A DNA stretch of 64,000 nt from Flavobacteriaceae bacterium NBU2973. GTDB taxonomy: Bacteria; Bacteroidota; Bacteroidia; Flavobacteriales; Flavobacteriaceae. Where the stretch lies: NCBI GenBank assembly GCA_026162565.1, contig JAOEIQ010000002.1, positions 62,001 to 126,000 on the forward strand, in the 5' to 3' direction. This document shows, one piece after another, positions 33,127-42,435 of the stretch (the stretch's first letter is position 1; every line of letters starts with the position of its first letter). The position numbers and the translations under genes were made by a program. Below the pieces are notes generated by a model, which was not told where the DNA came from, made no database searches, and saw nothing but the letters and a program-made list of their open reading frames with translations.

Positions 33127-34047
33127 ATGAATATCAAGCAGATACTATCTTTTCTTTCTATTAAGGAATATTGGTTGCAAGTAGTTATATGGACACTATA
33201 CTTATTGAGCATTAATGTTAAATGGACAGAAAGTTGGATAGCTGAAAGTTTTTTGCCAGAAGCTGTTGCACCACATACAGCTTTAGCAGTACCAATTATT
33301 TTTATTACTAACGTTTTTTGGTTAATCCCTAAATATTTAAATAAGAAGAATTGGTTTCATTATATCTGGCTGTCTTTATCCTTACTTATAGGTTTTGAAC
33401 TGATTAGAACATTTATATTTTCTTTAATATCACAAGGTGATAATTCTTTTACAGAAGCTTTTAAATTAGAGTTATTTGGAGAGAATAGTCTGATTTTTGG
33501 TTTATTAAATATATTGATATTCTATGCTATTTTTTATTCGTTTGTTTATAGATTTACAAGAGATTGGTTATTAAATAAGTCTGTAATTGAGAGGTTGCAG
33601 TTAGAAAAACAACAACTTGAGTTTAAATCTCTACAAATTGTTGGAGTCCCTGAATTGAAGACTACAAATTTATCTTTAACTAATTCGACTACAGAAATTA
33701 AAAAATCTACGAAGCAAACTTTGTCAGTAAAAAAGCGTAATGGCATTTTTATCTTAAAAGTTAAAGATATAGTCTTATTTCAAGCTCAAGGAGATTTTGT
33801 TTTTGCTTACGATAAGTATGGTAATAGACATATGATTAATGAATCTCTTAAAAAAGTTAAGGAGCAAATTTGTCAGGATTCATTTTTTCAAATTAATAGG
33901 AGCGAATTAGTTAATTTTAATTTTATAACTAGTTTTAATTCTTACACCAAAAACAGGCTAGAAGTTTCTTTATTAAATTTCCAAGAACCTATTTATACAT
34001 CTAATAGTAGAACTCCAGATTTTAGACTTTGGATAGAACAACACTAA
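33127..34047 (+). CDS. membrane-bound LytTR transcriptional regulator
   Basis: A 306-residue regulator with four hydrophobic helices in residues 15-145, a short linker with a coiled-coil start (SVIERLQLEKQQLEF), and a C-terminal LytTR DNA-binding domain (about 203-300) with IFILKVKDIVLFQAQGDFVF and FFQINRSELVNFNFI. It would sense something in the membrane and bind DNA directly, without a separate kinase. It is divergent from the ABC/M1-peptidase operon. This arrangement, common for LytTR regulators and the exporters they control, makes that operon its likely target. Confidence 0.88.
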   Translation: MNIKQILSFLSIKEYWLQVVIWTLYLLSINVKWTESWIAESFLPEAVAPHTALAVPIIFITNVFWLIPKYLNKKNWFHYIWLSLSLLIGFELIRTFIFSLISQGDNSFTEAFKLELFGENSLIFGLLNILIFYAIFYSFVYRFTRDWLLNKSVIERLQLEKQQLEFKSLQIVGVPELKTTNLSLTNSTTEIKKSTKQTLSVKKRNGIFILKVKDIVLFQAQGDFVFAYDKYGNRHMINESLKKVKEQICQDSFFQINRSELVNFNFITSFNSYTKNRLEVSLLNFQEPIYTSNSRTPDFRLWIEQH

Positions 34048-34140
34048 TTTTAAGTAATACTTATAACTTCAATCTATAATCCGTAATAATTTACGATATT
34101 TGTCTTTCGACTAACTATCAAATAAATTACGATTTAGATT

Positions 34141-34323
34141 ATGGCAATGAATAAAAACACAGTGTTGGCTTGGGCTACCACTATAATGATAATTGTTGGA
34201 CTTGGATTAATAGCGTTAGGCGCTTTTAGATATGATGATGTTGCAGGTTGGGGATTTGCAGCTGTAGGAGTTGGCTTTTTTGCTATCGCTTGGGTGTTTA
34301 ATGCTTTAAAAGGTAGAGTATAA
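34141..34323 (+). CDS. CAL67264 family small membrane protein
   Basis: A 60-residue protein with two transmembrane helices (about 8-28 and 36-54), ending FNALKGRV. It matches what I know as the CAL67264 family, a Bacteroidetes-specific membrane protein of unknown role. It overlaps the ettA start by one base (TAATG) and so is translationally coupled to it. That pairing of a tiny membrane protein with a ribosome-binding ABC-F ATPase is seen in other Flavobacteriia. Confidence 0.85.
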   Translation: MAMNKNTVLAWATTIMIIVGLGLIALGAFRYDDVAGWGFAAVGVGFFAIAWVFNALKGRV

Positions 34324-36014
34324 TGAGTGATGACAAAAAGATAATTTTTTCAATGTCTGGTGTTACCAAGACGTTTCAGAGTGCTAATACACCAGTTTTA
34401 AAAAACATCTACTTAAGTTTCTTCTATGGAGCAAAGATTGGTATTCTTGGTCTTAATGGTTCCGGAAAATCTACTCTTTTAAAAATAATTGCTGGAGTTG
34501 ATAAAAACTATCAAGGTGATGTCGTGTTTTCTCAAGACTATTCTGTTGGGTATTTAGAACAAGAACCAAAATTAGATGAAGATAAAACAGTTATGGAAGT
34601 GGTTCGTGAAGGTGCCGCCGAAACCGTTGCTATTCTTGATGAATATAATAAGATAAACGATATGTTTGGATTAGAAGAAGTTTACTCTGATGCAGACAAA
34701 ATGGAAAAACTTATGAATCGTCAAGCTGAACTTCAAGATCAGATTGATGCCGCCAATGCTTGGGAATTAGATACCAAACTTGAAATCGCCATGGATGCAT
34801 TACGTACTCCAGATGGTGATAAAAAAATTAGTGTCTTGTCTGGTGGAGAGCGAAGGCGTGTAGCTTTATGTCGTTTATTATTACAAGAGCCAGATGTGTT
34901 ATTATTGGATGAGCCGACTAACCATTTAGACGCAGAGTCTGTACATTGGTTAGAACATCATTTAGCACAATACAAAGGAACTGTAATTGCTGTTACTCAC
35001 GATAGATACTTTTTAGATAATGTTGCTGGTTGGATTTTAGAGCTGGATAGAGGTGAAGGTATTCCATGGAAAGGAAACTACTCATCTTGGTTAGATCAAA
35101 AATCGAAGCGTTTAGCACAAGAAAATAAGTCAGCTTCAAAGCGTCAAAAAACACTGGAACGTGAGTTAGAATGGGTTCGACAAGGCGCAAAAGGACGTCA
35201 GACCAAACAAAAAGCACGTTTAAAGAATTATGACAAGCTCATGAGTCAAGATCAGAAACAGCTTGATGAAAAGTTAGAAATCTATATACCTAATGGTCCG
35301 CGATTAGGAACCAATGTTATTGAAGCAGTTGGTGTTGCTAAAGGTTATGATGATAAGTTACTATATGACGATTTAAACTTTAATCTTCCGCAAGCAGGAA
35401 TAGTTGGTGTTATTGGACCAAATGGAGCAGGTAAAACCACTATTTTCAGAATGATAATGGGAGAAGAAACTCCAGATAAAGGAGAGTTTATAGTAGGAGA
35501 CACTGCAAAGATTGCTTATGTAGATCAAAAACATTCAAATATTGATCCAGAAAAAACGATTTGGCAAAATTTTAGTGACGAACAAGAGTTAGTCATGATG
35601 GGAGGAAGGCAAGTAAATTCTCGTGCTTATTTAAGTCGTTTTAATTTTTCTGGTAGTGAACAAAATAAAAAAGTAAACCTTCTCTCTGGAGGTGAACGTA
35701 ACCGTTTACATTTAGCAATGACGCTTAAGGAAGAGGGTAATGTATTACTTCTAGATGAGCCAACTAATGATCTTGATGTCAATACCTTAAGGGCTTTAGA
35801 AGAAGGGCTTGAAAACTTTGCTGGATGCGCAGTGGTTATTAGTCATGATCGATGGTTTTTAGATCGTATCTGTACACACATTTTAGCTTTCGAAGGTGAT
35901 AGTCAAGTATACTTCTTTGAAGGAGGATTTAGTGAATATGAAGAAAATAAAAAGAAACGTCTTGGTGGTGATTTAATGCCAAAACGTATTAAGTATAAAA
36001 AACTGGTTAGATAA
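34323..36014 (+). CDS. ettA: energy-dependent translational throttle protein EttA
   Basis: A 563-residue ABC-F protein with two ATPase domains and no membrane part. Domain 1 has GLNGSGKST and LSGGERRR, domain 2 GPNGAGKTT and LSGGERNR. The interdomain linker carries the EttA-type arm and P-site tRNA-interaction motif region (RQGAKGRQTKQKARL, about 280-295). EttA binds the ribosomal E site and slows initiation when ATP is low. Length and both ATP sites are intact. It is followed by a terminator and a fragment of the GTTCGAG repeat. Confidence 0.94.
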   Translation: MSDDKKIIFSMSGVTKTFQSANTPVLKNIYLSFFYGAKIGILGLNGSGKSTLLKIIAGVDKNYQGDVVFSQDYSVGYLEQEPKLDEDKTVMEVVREGAAETVAILDEYNKINDMFGLEEVYSDADKMEKLMNRQAELQDQIDAANAWELDTKLEIAMDALRTPDGDKKISVLSGGERRRVALCRLLLQEPDVLLLDEPTNHLDAESVHWLEHHLAQYKGTVIAVTHDRYFLDNVAGWILELDRGEGIPWKGNYSSWLDQKSKRLAQENKSASKRQKTLERELEWVRQGAKGRQTKQKARLKNYDKLMSQDQKQLDEKLEIYIPNGPRLGTNVIEAVGVAKGYDDKLLYDDLNFNLPQAGIVGVIGPNGAGKTTIFRMIMGEETPDKGEFIVGDTAKIAYVDQKHSNIDPEKTIWQNFSDEQELVMMGGRQVNSRAYLSRFNFSGSEQNKKVNLLSGGERNRLHLAMTLKEEGNVLLLDEPTNDLDVNTLRALEEGLENFAGCAVVISHDRWFLDRICTHILAFEGDSQVYFFEGGFSEYEENKKKRLGGDLMPKRIKYKKLVR

Positions 36015-36018
36015 GCTA

Positions 36019-36049
36019 TGTCTGTTCGAGCGGAGTCGAGAACTATGTC
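36019..36049. repeat. fragment of the GTTCGAG palindromic repeat
   Basis: GTCTGTTCGAGCGGAGTCGAGAAC resembles the left half of the elements at 1498 and 3826; the right half is missing. Confidence 0.6.
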
Positions 36050-36054
36050 CAAGT

Positions 36055-36083
36055 ATAAAAGCCAGCAAAAGCTGGCTTTTTAC
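36055..36083. terminator. bidirectional terminator after ettA
   Basis: A perfect 10-base stem AAAAGCCAGC / GCTGGCTTTT with an AAAA loop and A/T tracts on both sides, between converging genes. Confidence 0.9.
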
Positions 36084-36084
36084 T

Positions 36085-36933
36085 TTATTTAGAATCTCTA
36101 TTTGGATACCAATCTAATTGAATAACTTTAATCTCTGGATTAGCATCATTTACAATATCTTTAAACTTTCCAACATCACTCAAACCTTTGGTTCCTCTAT
36201 AGTGATAAGGGTAAACCTGTTTTGGTTTAAAATCTAATACAGCACTTGCTGCACTTTCAACAGTCATAGTATATGGTAAATTCATGCACACAAAAGCGAT
36301 ATCTATATCTTTTAGTTTACGCATTTCTGGAATATCTTCAGTGTCGCCAGAAATATAAACTCGCTCGTCACCAAGAGTTAAAACATAACCATTACCGCGA
36401 TCTTTGGTATGAAATTTTAATGCTTCTTCTCTTAAATTATACATTGGTATCGCTTCAATATTAATTTTAGTGTCACCAATTTCTAAATCTATACTCTGAA
36501 AATTAGAAACTACAGAAGCCTTCTTTTTTAATGTTTCTGTTAGTTTTTCTTTTACTGCGATTGGCACTATTATTTTTGAATTATCATTTGATATGGCCTC
36601 AAGAGTTTCATTGTTTAAATGATCAGCATGAATATCAGTAACTAATATCAAAGTTGCTTTTTTCTGATTTTCAAAAGCTTCAGCTCCACCAACTGGATCA
36701 ATATAAAATACAATGTTCTTATATTCTAATACTAGTGTACCATGAGATATTGGGTTTATGGTTACTTCGCTTTCGGTAGTATTTATTTCAGTAACCGTAG
36801 ATTCTTTTTCAGAGGAATCTTCCATTGCTTCAATCTCATTAGTAGAATTGGTACTTTCAGTAGTCTTTCTATCACTTAAACAATTTGTAAAAAGCAGTAA
36901 AACAGAAAAGAGTAAAAGAGATATTTTTTTCAT
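36085..36933 (-). CDS. metallo-beta-lactamase-fold lipoprotein
   Basis: A 282-residue protein with a lipoprotein signal (LLLFTNC, Cys at about residue 19), followed by a Ser/Thr/Glu-rich tether (20-60) and an MBL-fold domain. The metal motif is TDIHADHLN (HxADH, about residue 105), then YISGDTED and PYHYRGT. It is related to the UPF0173/UlaG-like branch, as is the cytoplasmic enzyme at 13732, but is anchored outside the cytoplasm. The substrate is unknown. It converges with ettA. Confidence 0.87.
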   Translation of the reverse strand: MKKISLLLFSVLLLFTNCLSDRKTTESTNSTNEIEAMEDSSEKESTVTEINTTESEVTINPISHGTLVLEYKNIVFYIDPVGGAEAFENQKKATLILVTDIHADHLNNETLEAISNDNSKIIVPIAVKEKLTETLKKKASVVSNFQSIDLEIGDTKINIEAIPMYNLREEALKFHTKDRGNGYVLTLGDERVYISGDTEDIPEMRKLKDIDIAFVCMNLPYTMTVESAASAVLDFKPKQVYPYHYRGTKGLSDVGKFKDIVNDANPEIKVIQLDWYPNRDSK

Positions 36934-37169
36934 TAGTTCATGTATTTAGTTTTTATATGGAAATAGATAAATGTCCATTAATGACTCTCCTTGATTTAAA
37001 ATTTACTCTAAAGATACTAACTAATCAATGGTGAAAAAAATGTGTAACAAAATTAGTATTTATGCTACTTATAATTTGTAGCAAATCTTACTTTCAGAAA
37101 TCATTTTTTTTACCGAAATTGCTATTCTTAACAAAATTTGAACAATTTACTATTTAAAACACAATACAT

Positions 37170-38525
37170 ATGTCTGACGATTTTGATTTATTAGAGACTA
37201 ACTCACAGGAGAAAACAGAAAAAGTTGATGTTAATTGGGGAAAAGCCATAGACCAAATGAAGTCTAAATTGGCACAAGAGGATGATCCTGAAAGTCGTCA
37301 AAAAATATTAAATGCTACATTAGATAATGTAGTAGATATGGCTGAAAAAGATCGAACGACTCTTCTTGATGCGATTAAAGATTTAACAGATTACCAAGAT
37401 GAAGTAGGTATTATTTTCGAAGGATTTTCTGCGCTTAATAAAGAAGAGCAAAAAATTATTGATGATGCGGTTAAACGTTTAGAACGAGCTAAATTAGAAC
37501 TGGAAGATGCAGAAGCAAAACCAGATACATTTTGGAATAATCTTTTTGGTAGAAAAGGAAAAATTAAGCGTGCTCAAGAAGAATTAAAAGCGGCTCAAAA
37601 AGAGAGGTCTTCTGCCGATAATAAAGCAAAAGCTATGTTTCAGCAACGTATTGAAACGGCAGATGTACAAACGTTATTAAATGAGTTGTCATTTAAGAGT
37701 CAAGCTGCAGTAAAACGTTTAAAGGATCGTGAAGTTGAGATTAAAGAGGTTGAGGATCGTTTACAAGATGCTATAGTTGAAGCTAGCAAGAATCATACAA
37801 AAGCTTTAGAGAAAAAAGCTGAAGTAGAGGATAAGCTAGAAGCGCATTATGCTTTGTTAAAGCAAGCAAGACAAGCTTTAGAGGATGTTGCAGATAAACA
37901 ATCTACTGAATATTCTGAAGCGTTAGCAAAAGTTACAAAATTAGAGCAGGAAGTTGAAGAGTTAGAAGGGCTTAAAAATGCCTATACAACTTTAGCTGCT
38001 TCTAAAGATAGTTTTGTACACAAGCATAACTTAACAATAAAAGTATTAACATCTTTACGTAGTAATTTACAAACACATCGTGCTAAATTAAAGTCTGATA
38101 CAGACGAGCGTCTAAAATACTATGATGGTTATGTTGTGGCTTTAAAAGCAAGAACTGACCAGGAATTTGCTGCTATTTTAGAGCATTTAGGTGTAAAAAC
38201 TGATGAACATATTGGAGAAACATTAGCAGCTATGCATACAGCAAGTGCTAAAGCACGTCAAGAAATGATGGATAATATTCCAGTTCATGAAAAAGTAATG
38301 CAAGGAGTTTATGGTAGCTATGCAGAAGCCTTACAAGAAATCCGTGAGAAGGATATTGAAATCCAAAAGAATTTTGCAGATCGCTATGGTATAGATATGA
38401 AAGCTATTTTCGAAGAATATTATAAAGCTGATGCTACAGCTCCTTCTGGAGGAGGAGATGATGCCTCTGGCGAGCCAGATGCTAGTTCAGAGCCTGAAGC
38501 TAACGATGACGATTTATTAGGATAA
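37170..38525 (+). CDS. coiled-coil protein heading an uncharacterised cluster
   Basis: A 451-residue soluble protein, almost entirely helical. It has an acidic N-terminus, a helical region to about 125, the segment FWNNLFGRKGKIKRAQEEL (about 132-150), and a long heptad-rich coiled coil (about 155-270, many Glu/Lys/Leu). The end (420-451) is a disordered Gly/Ser/Asp/Glu tail finishing DDDLLG. No signal peptide or membrane helix is present. The FWxxLFGR plus coiled-coil layout faintly recalls TelA/KlaA (toxic-anion resistance) proteins, but I cannot confirm that. It is the first gene of a seven-gene same-strand cluster. Confidence 0.75.
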   Translation: MSDDFDLLETNSQEKTEKVDVNWGKAIDQMKSKLAQEDDPESRQKILNATLDNVVDMAEKDRTTLLDAIKDLTDYQDEVGIIFEGFSALNKEEQKIIDDAVKRLERAKLELEDAEAKPDTFWNNLFGRKGKIKRAQEELKAAQKERSSADNKAKAMFQQRIETADVQTLLNELSFKSQAAVKRLKDREVEIKEVEDRLQDAIVEASKNHTKALEKKAEVEDKLEAHYALLKQARQALEDVADKQSTEYSEALAKVTKLEQEVEELEGLKNAYTTLAASKDSFVHKHNLTIKVLTSLRSNLQTHRAKLKSDTDERLKYYDGYVVALKARTDQEFAAILEHLGVKTDEHIGETLAAMHTASAKARQEMMDNIPVHEKVMQGVYGSYAEALQEIREKDIEIQKNFADRYGIDMKAIFEEYYKADATAPSGGGDDASGEPDASSEPEANDDDLLG

Positions 38526-38530
38526 AATTA

Positions 38531-38655
38531 TTTGGGCGTTACCAAGACTCTCATTTTATGAGACGTCTTGGTCAGGCTTTCCGCTTAATCTTTTCTGTCA
38601 TTCCTGCGAATGCAGGAATCCACAAAAGGATATCGCTACAATCCTTAACGCAAAC
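38531..38655. repeat. composite repeat: GGGCGTTACC element with a nested GTCATTCC hairpin
   Basis: The outer element runs from TTGGGCGTTACC to TAACGCAAAC and contains the hairpin CCAAGACtCTCAT / ATGAGacGTCTTGG. Between TCTTTTC and AAAAGG lies a GTCATTCCTGCGAATGCAGGAATCC unit, the same core as the insertion in menF. It reads as one repeat placed in another. Confidence 0.75.
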
Positions 38656-38663
38656 TAGTTTAC

Positions 38664-39215
38664 ATGGAGAATTTTTTGAGGAAAATAAAATTAATAGATG
38701 ACTTTTCATTCGAATTAAGAACTACAAAACATGAATTTATTTCAGCTTTGAAAAGTAATATAGATGAAGCAGATATTGATGGATTCTTCTCAACTGCTTT
38801 TGAGACGTTTTCTTCCAGTAAAAATCTATTTAAAGGTAAAGTAAGTCATTCAGGCTTTAGAATTAGAAAACGAAAACGTTTTTTTGATAGACAATTTGCA
38901 TTAGCAAGAGCTACTGGTAATTATAGAGAAAATACAGATTCATTATTGGTTCATGGTACATTGAATGGTTGGAGTAATTATATGTTTTTGTTTTTTGGAA
39001 TAGCTGCATTGTTTTATTTAATTTTTATTAGTGCATTTATTTTTGGAGAAATGGATGATCCATTAAGTTTTATGGCTTTACCATTTATTCTTATCCATGC
39101 AGCTTTCATGTTTGGCATACCTTATTTTGCTATGAGAAGTGGAGTTAAAAAATTGAAACAAGATATAGAACGTGAGTTTCATTTTATAATTAGTAAATCT
39201 AATAATCTAAAATGA
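38664..39215 (+). CDS. membrane protein of the AAA/coiled-coil cluster
   Basis: A 183-residue protein with a soluble N-terminal half (1-98, basic patch RIRKRKRFFDRQ about 75-86), then two transmembrane helices (about 102-124 and 132-154) and a short helical tail. The N-terminal half is probably cytoplasmic, with a short outside loop between the helices. Its stop overlaps the next start in ATGA, so both are made together. I recognise no family. Confidence 0.75.
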   Translation: MENFLRKIKLIDDFSFELRTTKHEFISALKSNIDEADIDGFFSTAFETFSSSKNLFKGKVSHSGFRIRKRKRFFDRQFALARATGNYRENTDSLLVHGTLNGWSNYMFLFFGIAALFYLIFISAFIFGEMDDPLSFMALPFILIHAAFMFGIPYFAMRSGVKKLKQDIEREFHFIISKSNNLK

Positions 39216-40261
39216 TTGTAACACCTTTAGATTCAGCACAATTAGACTCTAAAGAGCAATATGTTTTCTATCATAAAATGGTGGATTTTGCTCTTAAAGA
39301 GCTTATAATTGGTGTACAGCATCAACAGTTATGTAATCAACAAGAATTAGCACTTTTTAACCAATATTGTAATCTATTAACTTATACTATTGAGTCTATG
39401 CGTATTAAATATATGTATGACGAAGAGGATAATATGAAAATAGATTTAACGGATTCTGGTTTCCCTAATTATTTGGAGTTTCGTTATTTATTTAACGATT
39501 TAGAATTACGAGATCAGCATATTAAGCGATTACCTAGTCTTAAACGATTACAGGATGATTTTCTAGACACGCTTATGCGTCGAAAAGAGCATATTAGTAA
39601 ACGTAAACTCTTTGAAGCTTCATCTATAGCGTATTATACATCTGTAAAAAAAGAATACATTTTCAATCGTTTTGTTCAAGGTAAAATTTTGGGAGTACCT
39701 AAAAATCTGAATTATGATACAATGACAAGTTGGAGCTTTTATGATGTATCGCTAAATAGACCATTTATTTGCTTTATGTATTTTAATCATGATAAGGATA
39801 AAATCCTTGATTATAAAGATGAAATTTATGATACTTTAAAGCAAACAGCAGATAGAAAAATGCCAATGGATGCTATGGCTTACGCAATAGATAGACGTTT
39901 AGGTAAACTAAAACCAAAAGTTATTAAACGTATAGATTTAGGGCCATTACATAACGTATTTGCAAAAGATGAGCATGAGTTAACACATGCTGTTTTAGAT
40001 AGTATAACTAAAAAGGAAATTCCTTTAGAATCGTTTGCTATGTCTTTTACAATAGACGAAATACGATCGAGTGGTGAAATTAAAAAGGGAAGCTTTTTTT
40101 CAAAACAAATTTTTCAAAAATGGGATAATCCAGTTAATGAAAAATATGTTTTTGCGCCACACAGAATTATACAAATGCTGTATAATAAAACACCAGAAGT
40201 CATGAATAAGCTGGCTAAAGCACCTATTCAAGTTTCTGATTTAAAAATTGATAATACCTAA
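39212..40261 (+). CDS. conserved-looking protein of unknown function, AAA cluster
   Basis: A 349-residue soluble protein without signal peptide, membrane helix or a motif I recognise. The N-terminal half is helical, with long amphipathic segments (about 20-60 and 95-125); the middle contains aromatic-rich stretches (TMTSWSFYDVSLNRPFICFMYF, cut here at about 172-193), and a second helical part follows. Codon use matches the neighbours. It overlaps the upstream membrane-protein gene by four bases and precedes the AAA ATPase, so it probably works with them. Confidence 0.72.
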   Translation: MIVTPLDSAQLDSKEQYVFYHKMVDFALKELIIGVQHQQLCNQQELALFNQYCNLLTYTIESMRIKYMYDEEDNMKIDLTDSGFPNYLEFRYLFNDLELRDQHIKRLPSLKRLQDDFLDTLMRRKEHISKRKLFEASSIAYYTSVKKEYIFNRFVQGKILGVPKNLNYDTMTSWSFYDVSLNRPFICFMYFNHDKDKILDYKDEIYDTLKQTADRKMPMDAMAYAIDRRLGKLKPKVIKRIDLGPLHNVFAKDEHELTHAVLDSITKKEIPLESFAMSFTIDEIRSSGEIKKGSFFSKQIFQKWDNPVNEKYVFAPHRIIQMLYNKTPEVMNKLAKAPIQVSDLKIDNT

Positions 40262-40336
40262 CGTCATAACGAGGAGAGAAACGACGTGGTTATCTCTTAA
40301 AATAGAGAGATTGCTTCACTTTGTTCGCAATGATGA
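40262..40336. repeat. CGTCAT...CAATGA repeat in the gap before the AAA gene
   Basis: CGTCATaaCGAGG at the left and TTCGcaATGAtG at the right are roughly complementary, with an inner TCTC / GAGA pair and side hairpins. This is the flavobacterial CGTCATTGCGAGG-type element in a decayed form. Confidence 0.7.
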
Positions 40337-40348
40337 AAACAAAAAAAT

Positions 40349-42304
40349 ATGGAACACAACTCAACATTTCCTATAAAACAAAACGAGTTAGATATGCTTC
40401 GTGATGAAGCAACCTCTTATATAAAAAGTATTCAATGGGAACAAGGTGAACGTGCACGAAATAAAGATAAAGATGCTCAAGATGAATCTATTTTATTGTA
40501 TTTATCTAAAGCAAAAGGGCATGGAGGAACTGATGTTACCTCTGTATCTAAAACTATTTTAGGTTTAAAAAAGCGTCTATTACCAGAATCTGTTGCTCTA
40601 CCAATTCACTTAAACAATACCTTGTATGCAGTTCAGGAAGGAATAGGGCTTGGTCTCTGGATTCGCGATAGCTACTATGACGCTTCCGGTTTATCTACTT
40701 TAGTAGAAAATAAATCTGCATTAGATACAGCAGGAAAACGTGAGTTTGAAAGTAAAATGCATACAGCAACGGCTTTTATGTTGTTTTCTATCGCCTACAA
40801 AATTTTAAATGATTTAAAACCACTAGCTTCCGATGATTTAAGTGTTATGAAACAGAAGTTTGCTGGTATTCCAGAGGTTTCATTATTGACACCTCTAAAA
40901 GGTATTTCTTGTAATTTGTTTTATTATGATAAATATTTAGATCATCCAGATATTGTAAAAACTGACAAAGATGTAATTGACTTTACAGTTGTATATTTTG
41001 AAGCCTTAATTGATGAAATTCAATTGCGTAAGAGTTCGCTTGAGTACACAGAAACCATTACAGATAGAGCCTATAAACTAGAAAATTCAGATTTTGCGAT
41101 TGATGGTTGGAATAATGTGTTTTCTGGTATAGCAAAGAGTGTAGAATTTAATCAAATTCAATTTGAGCAAATTGTTGGTAATAGAGATGCCAAGCATTTT
41201 GCTAGACGTTTAACAGAACGTTTATTAAGTTACGATTTTGAAGCCAAGAAAAATCCATTTCAAGAATTAGGAGGTTTTATGCCTGTTTTTATGGGTTATG
41301 GTATTCCAGGTACAGGAAAAAGTATGTTAATCGCTGCTATTGCAACGCGATTAAAAGAGCATAGTGAGAATTTAGAAATTCCGTTTTTGTTTCACCCAAT
41401 GCCAGATACAATTGTTAGTACGTTTCAAGGAGGTTCTGCTGAAAAAATGGTAGAATGGATGAAACCTTTACAAGATCCTACGAGGCTCATATTTGCACCA
41501 ATCGATGATGCAGAAAACAATTTGCAAGAGCGTACAGCTCAAGGTGTTTCTGCAGGTGTGAAAGAAGTTATAGGTGTGTTTTTAAGATATACAGAAGGAG
41601 CTTATGCTGTTAATTATGGTAATAGTTCGGTTGGTTTATTTACCAATTTACCAGAAATGCTTGATAAAGCAGTTATTTCTCGTGTTCAAGGACGATTTAA
41701 AATTGATGGTGCACGTAATGAAAAAGATTTTATAGATCAAGATCATTTATGGTGGCGAAAACTAGAGGAAACAATGCCAGACTTTGTGAATATGAGTAAT
41801 CCTAGTGATTATAAGTATTTAGATGCACAGAAAGTTGCAAAAAGTTTAGGTGATATTTTACAACAATCTGAAAAACCTTCTGAAGAACGTGTTTTAGAAA
41901 CTTTTGATAGAGTAGAGAAAAAGTATAAAGATAGCGAGCACATGTTTTATGCGCATTTATATACAGAGATACAAAAGATATTTCCTTTCTTTTCATCACG
42001 TGATGTTCGTAATATTCAAAAAGCAGTGTCTTTGCGTCTAACGGACTTTGATTTAGAACGTGATTGGTTTGAAAATCCTGAAACGTATTTTAAAAAGGAT
42101 TACAAAACTAAATATGGAATGCTACAAGAATTAATGCGAGCTAATATGAAAGGACTCGATTTCTCTGATATTAGACGACAAGAAGTTGTTCGTTATTTAG
42201 ATAATGTGGCAACAATTGCTGATACTGACTTTAAACGTAAAGTTGATGCTCGCGTTAATCAATTAAATATTGAAACAGAAGCAAGAAGAAAGTTTGATAA
42301 ATAA
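40349..42304 (+). CDS. AAA family ATPase
   Basis: A 651-residue protein with a large N-terminal helical domain (1-290), a central AAA module (about 300-490) and a C-terminal helical region. Walker A is GIPGTGKS (about residue 318). Walker B is LIFAPIDDAEN (about 380-390), with Asp-Asp in place of the usual Asp-Glu. The TIVSTFQGGSAEK segment is where classic AAA proteins have the pore loop and helix; NLPEMLD is sensor-1-like and ISRVQGRF holds the probable arginine finger. It resembles the classic AAA (Vps4/spastin/Cdc48-like) rather than the MoxR group. It is likely the motor of this cluster; its substrate is unknown. Confidence 0.85.
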   Translation: MEHNSTFPIKQNELDMLRDEATSYIKSIQWEQGERARNKDKDAQDESILLYLSKAKGHGGTDVTSVSKTILGLKKRLLPESVALPIHLNNTLYAVQEGIGLGLWIRDSYYDASGLSTLVENKSALDTAGKREFESKMHTATAFMLFSIAYKILNDLKPLASDDLSVMKQKFAGIPEVSLLTPLKGISCNLFYYDKYLDHPDIVKTDKDVIDFTVVYFEALIDEIQLRKSSLEYTETITDRAYKLENSDFAIDGWNNVFSGIAKSVEFNQIQFEQIVGNRDAKHFARRLTERLLSYDFEAKKNPFQELGGFMPVFMGYGIPGTGKSMLIAAIATRLKEHSENLEIPFLFHPMPDTIVSTFQGGSAEKMVEWMKPLQDPTRLIFAPIDDAENNLQERTAQGVSAGVKEVIGVFLRYTEGAYAVNYGNSSVGLFTNLPEMLDKAVISRVQGRFKIDGARNEKDFIDQDHLWWRKLEETMPDFVNMSNPSDYKYLDAQKVAKSLGDILQQSEKPSEERVLETFDRVEKKYKDSEHMFYAHLYTEIQKIFPFFSSRDVRNIQKAVSLRLTDFDLERDWFENPETYFKKDYKTKYGMLQELMRANMKGLDFSDIRRQEVVRYLDNVATIADTDFKRKVDARVNQLNIETEARRKFDK

Positions 42305-42402
42305 TTTTAAAAAAAGAAAAAAATATTCTAGAAGTTAAAAAGGAATTTAAAGGAGACAATGCTCAAGAATGGTCTATTCCTTTTTATCATGTTTCTAAAT
42401 AG
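42301..42402 (+). pseudogene. possible 33-codon gene remnant
   Basis: Between the AAA gene and the next gene, one frame is open from 42301 to a TAG at 42402. It encodes a protein-like end (ILEVKKEFKGDNAQEWSIPF, then YHVSK) without a start codon. It may be the last part of a deleted gene, but so short a stretch could be chance. Confidence 0.25.
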
Positions 42403-42435
42403 TAATTAAATGATTACCGCTTTTGCGGAAATAAA

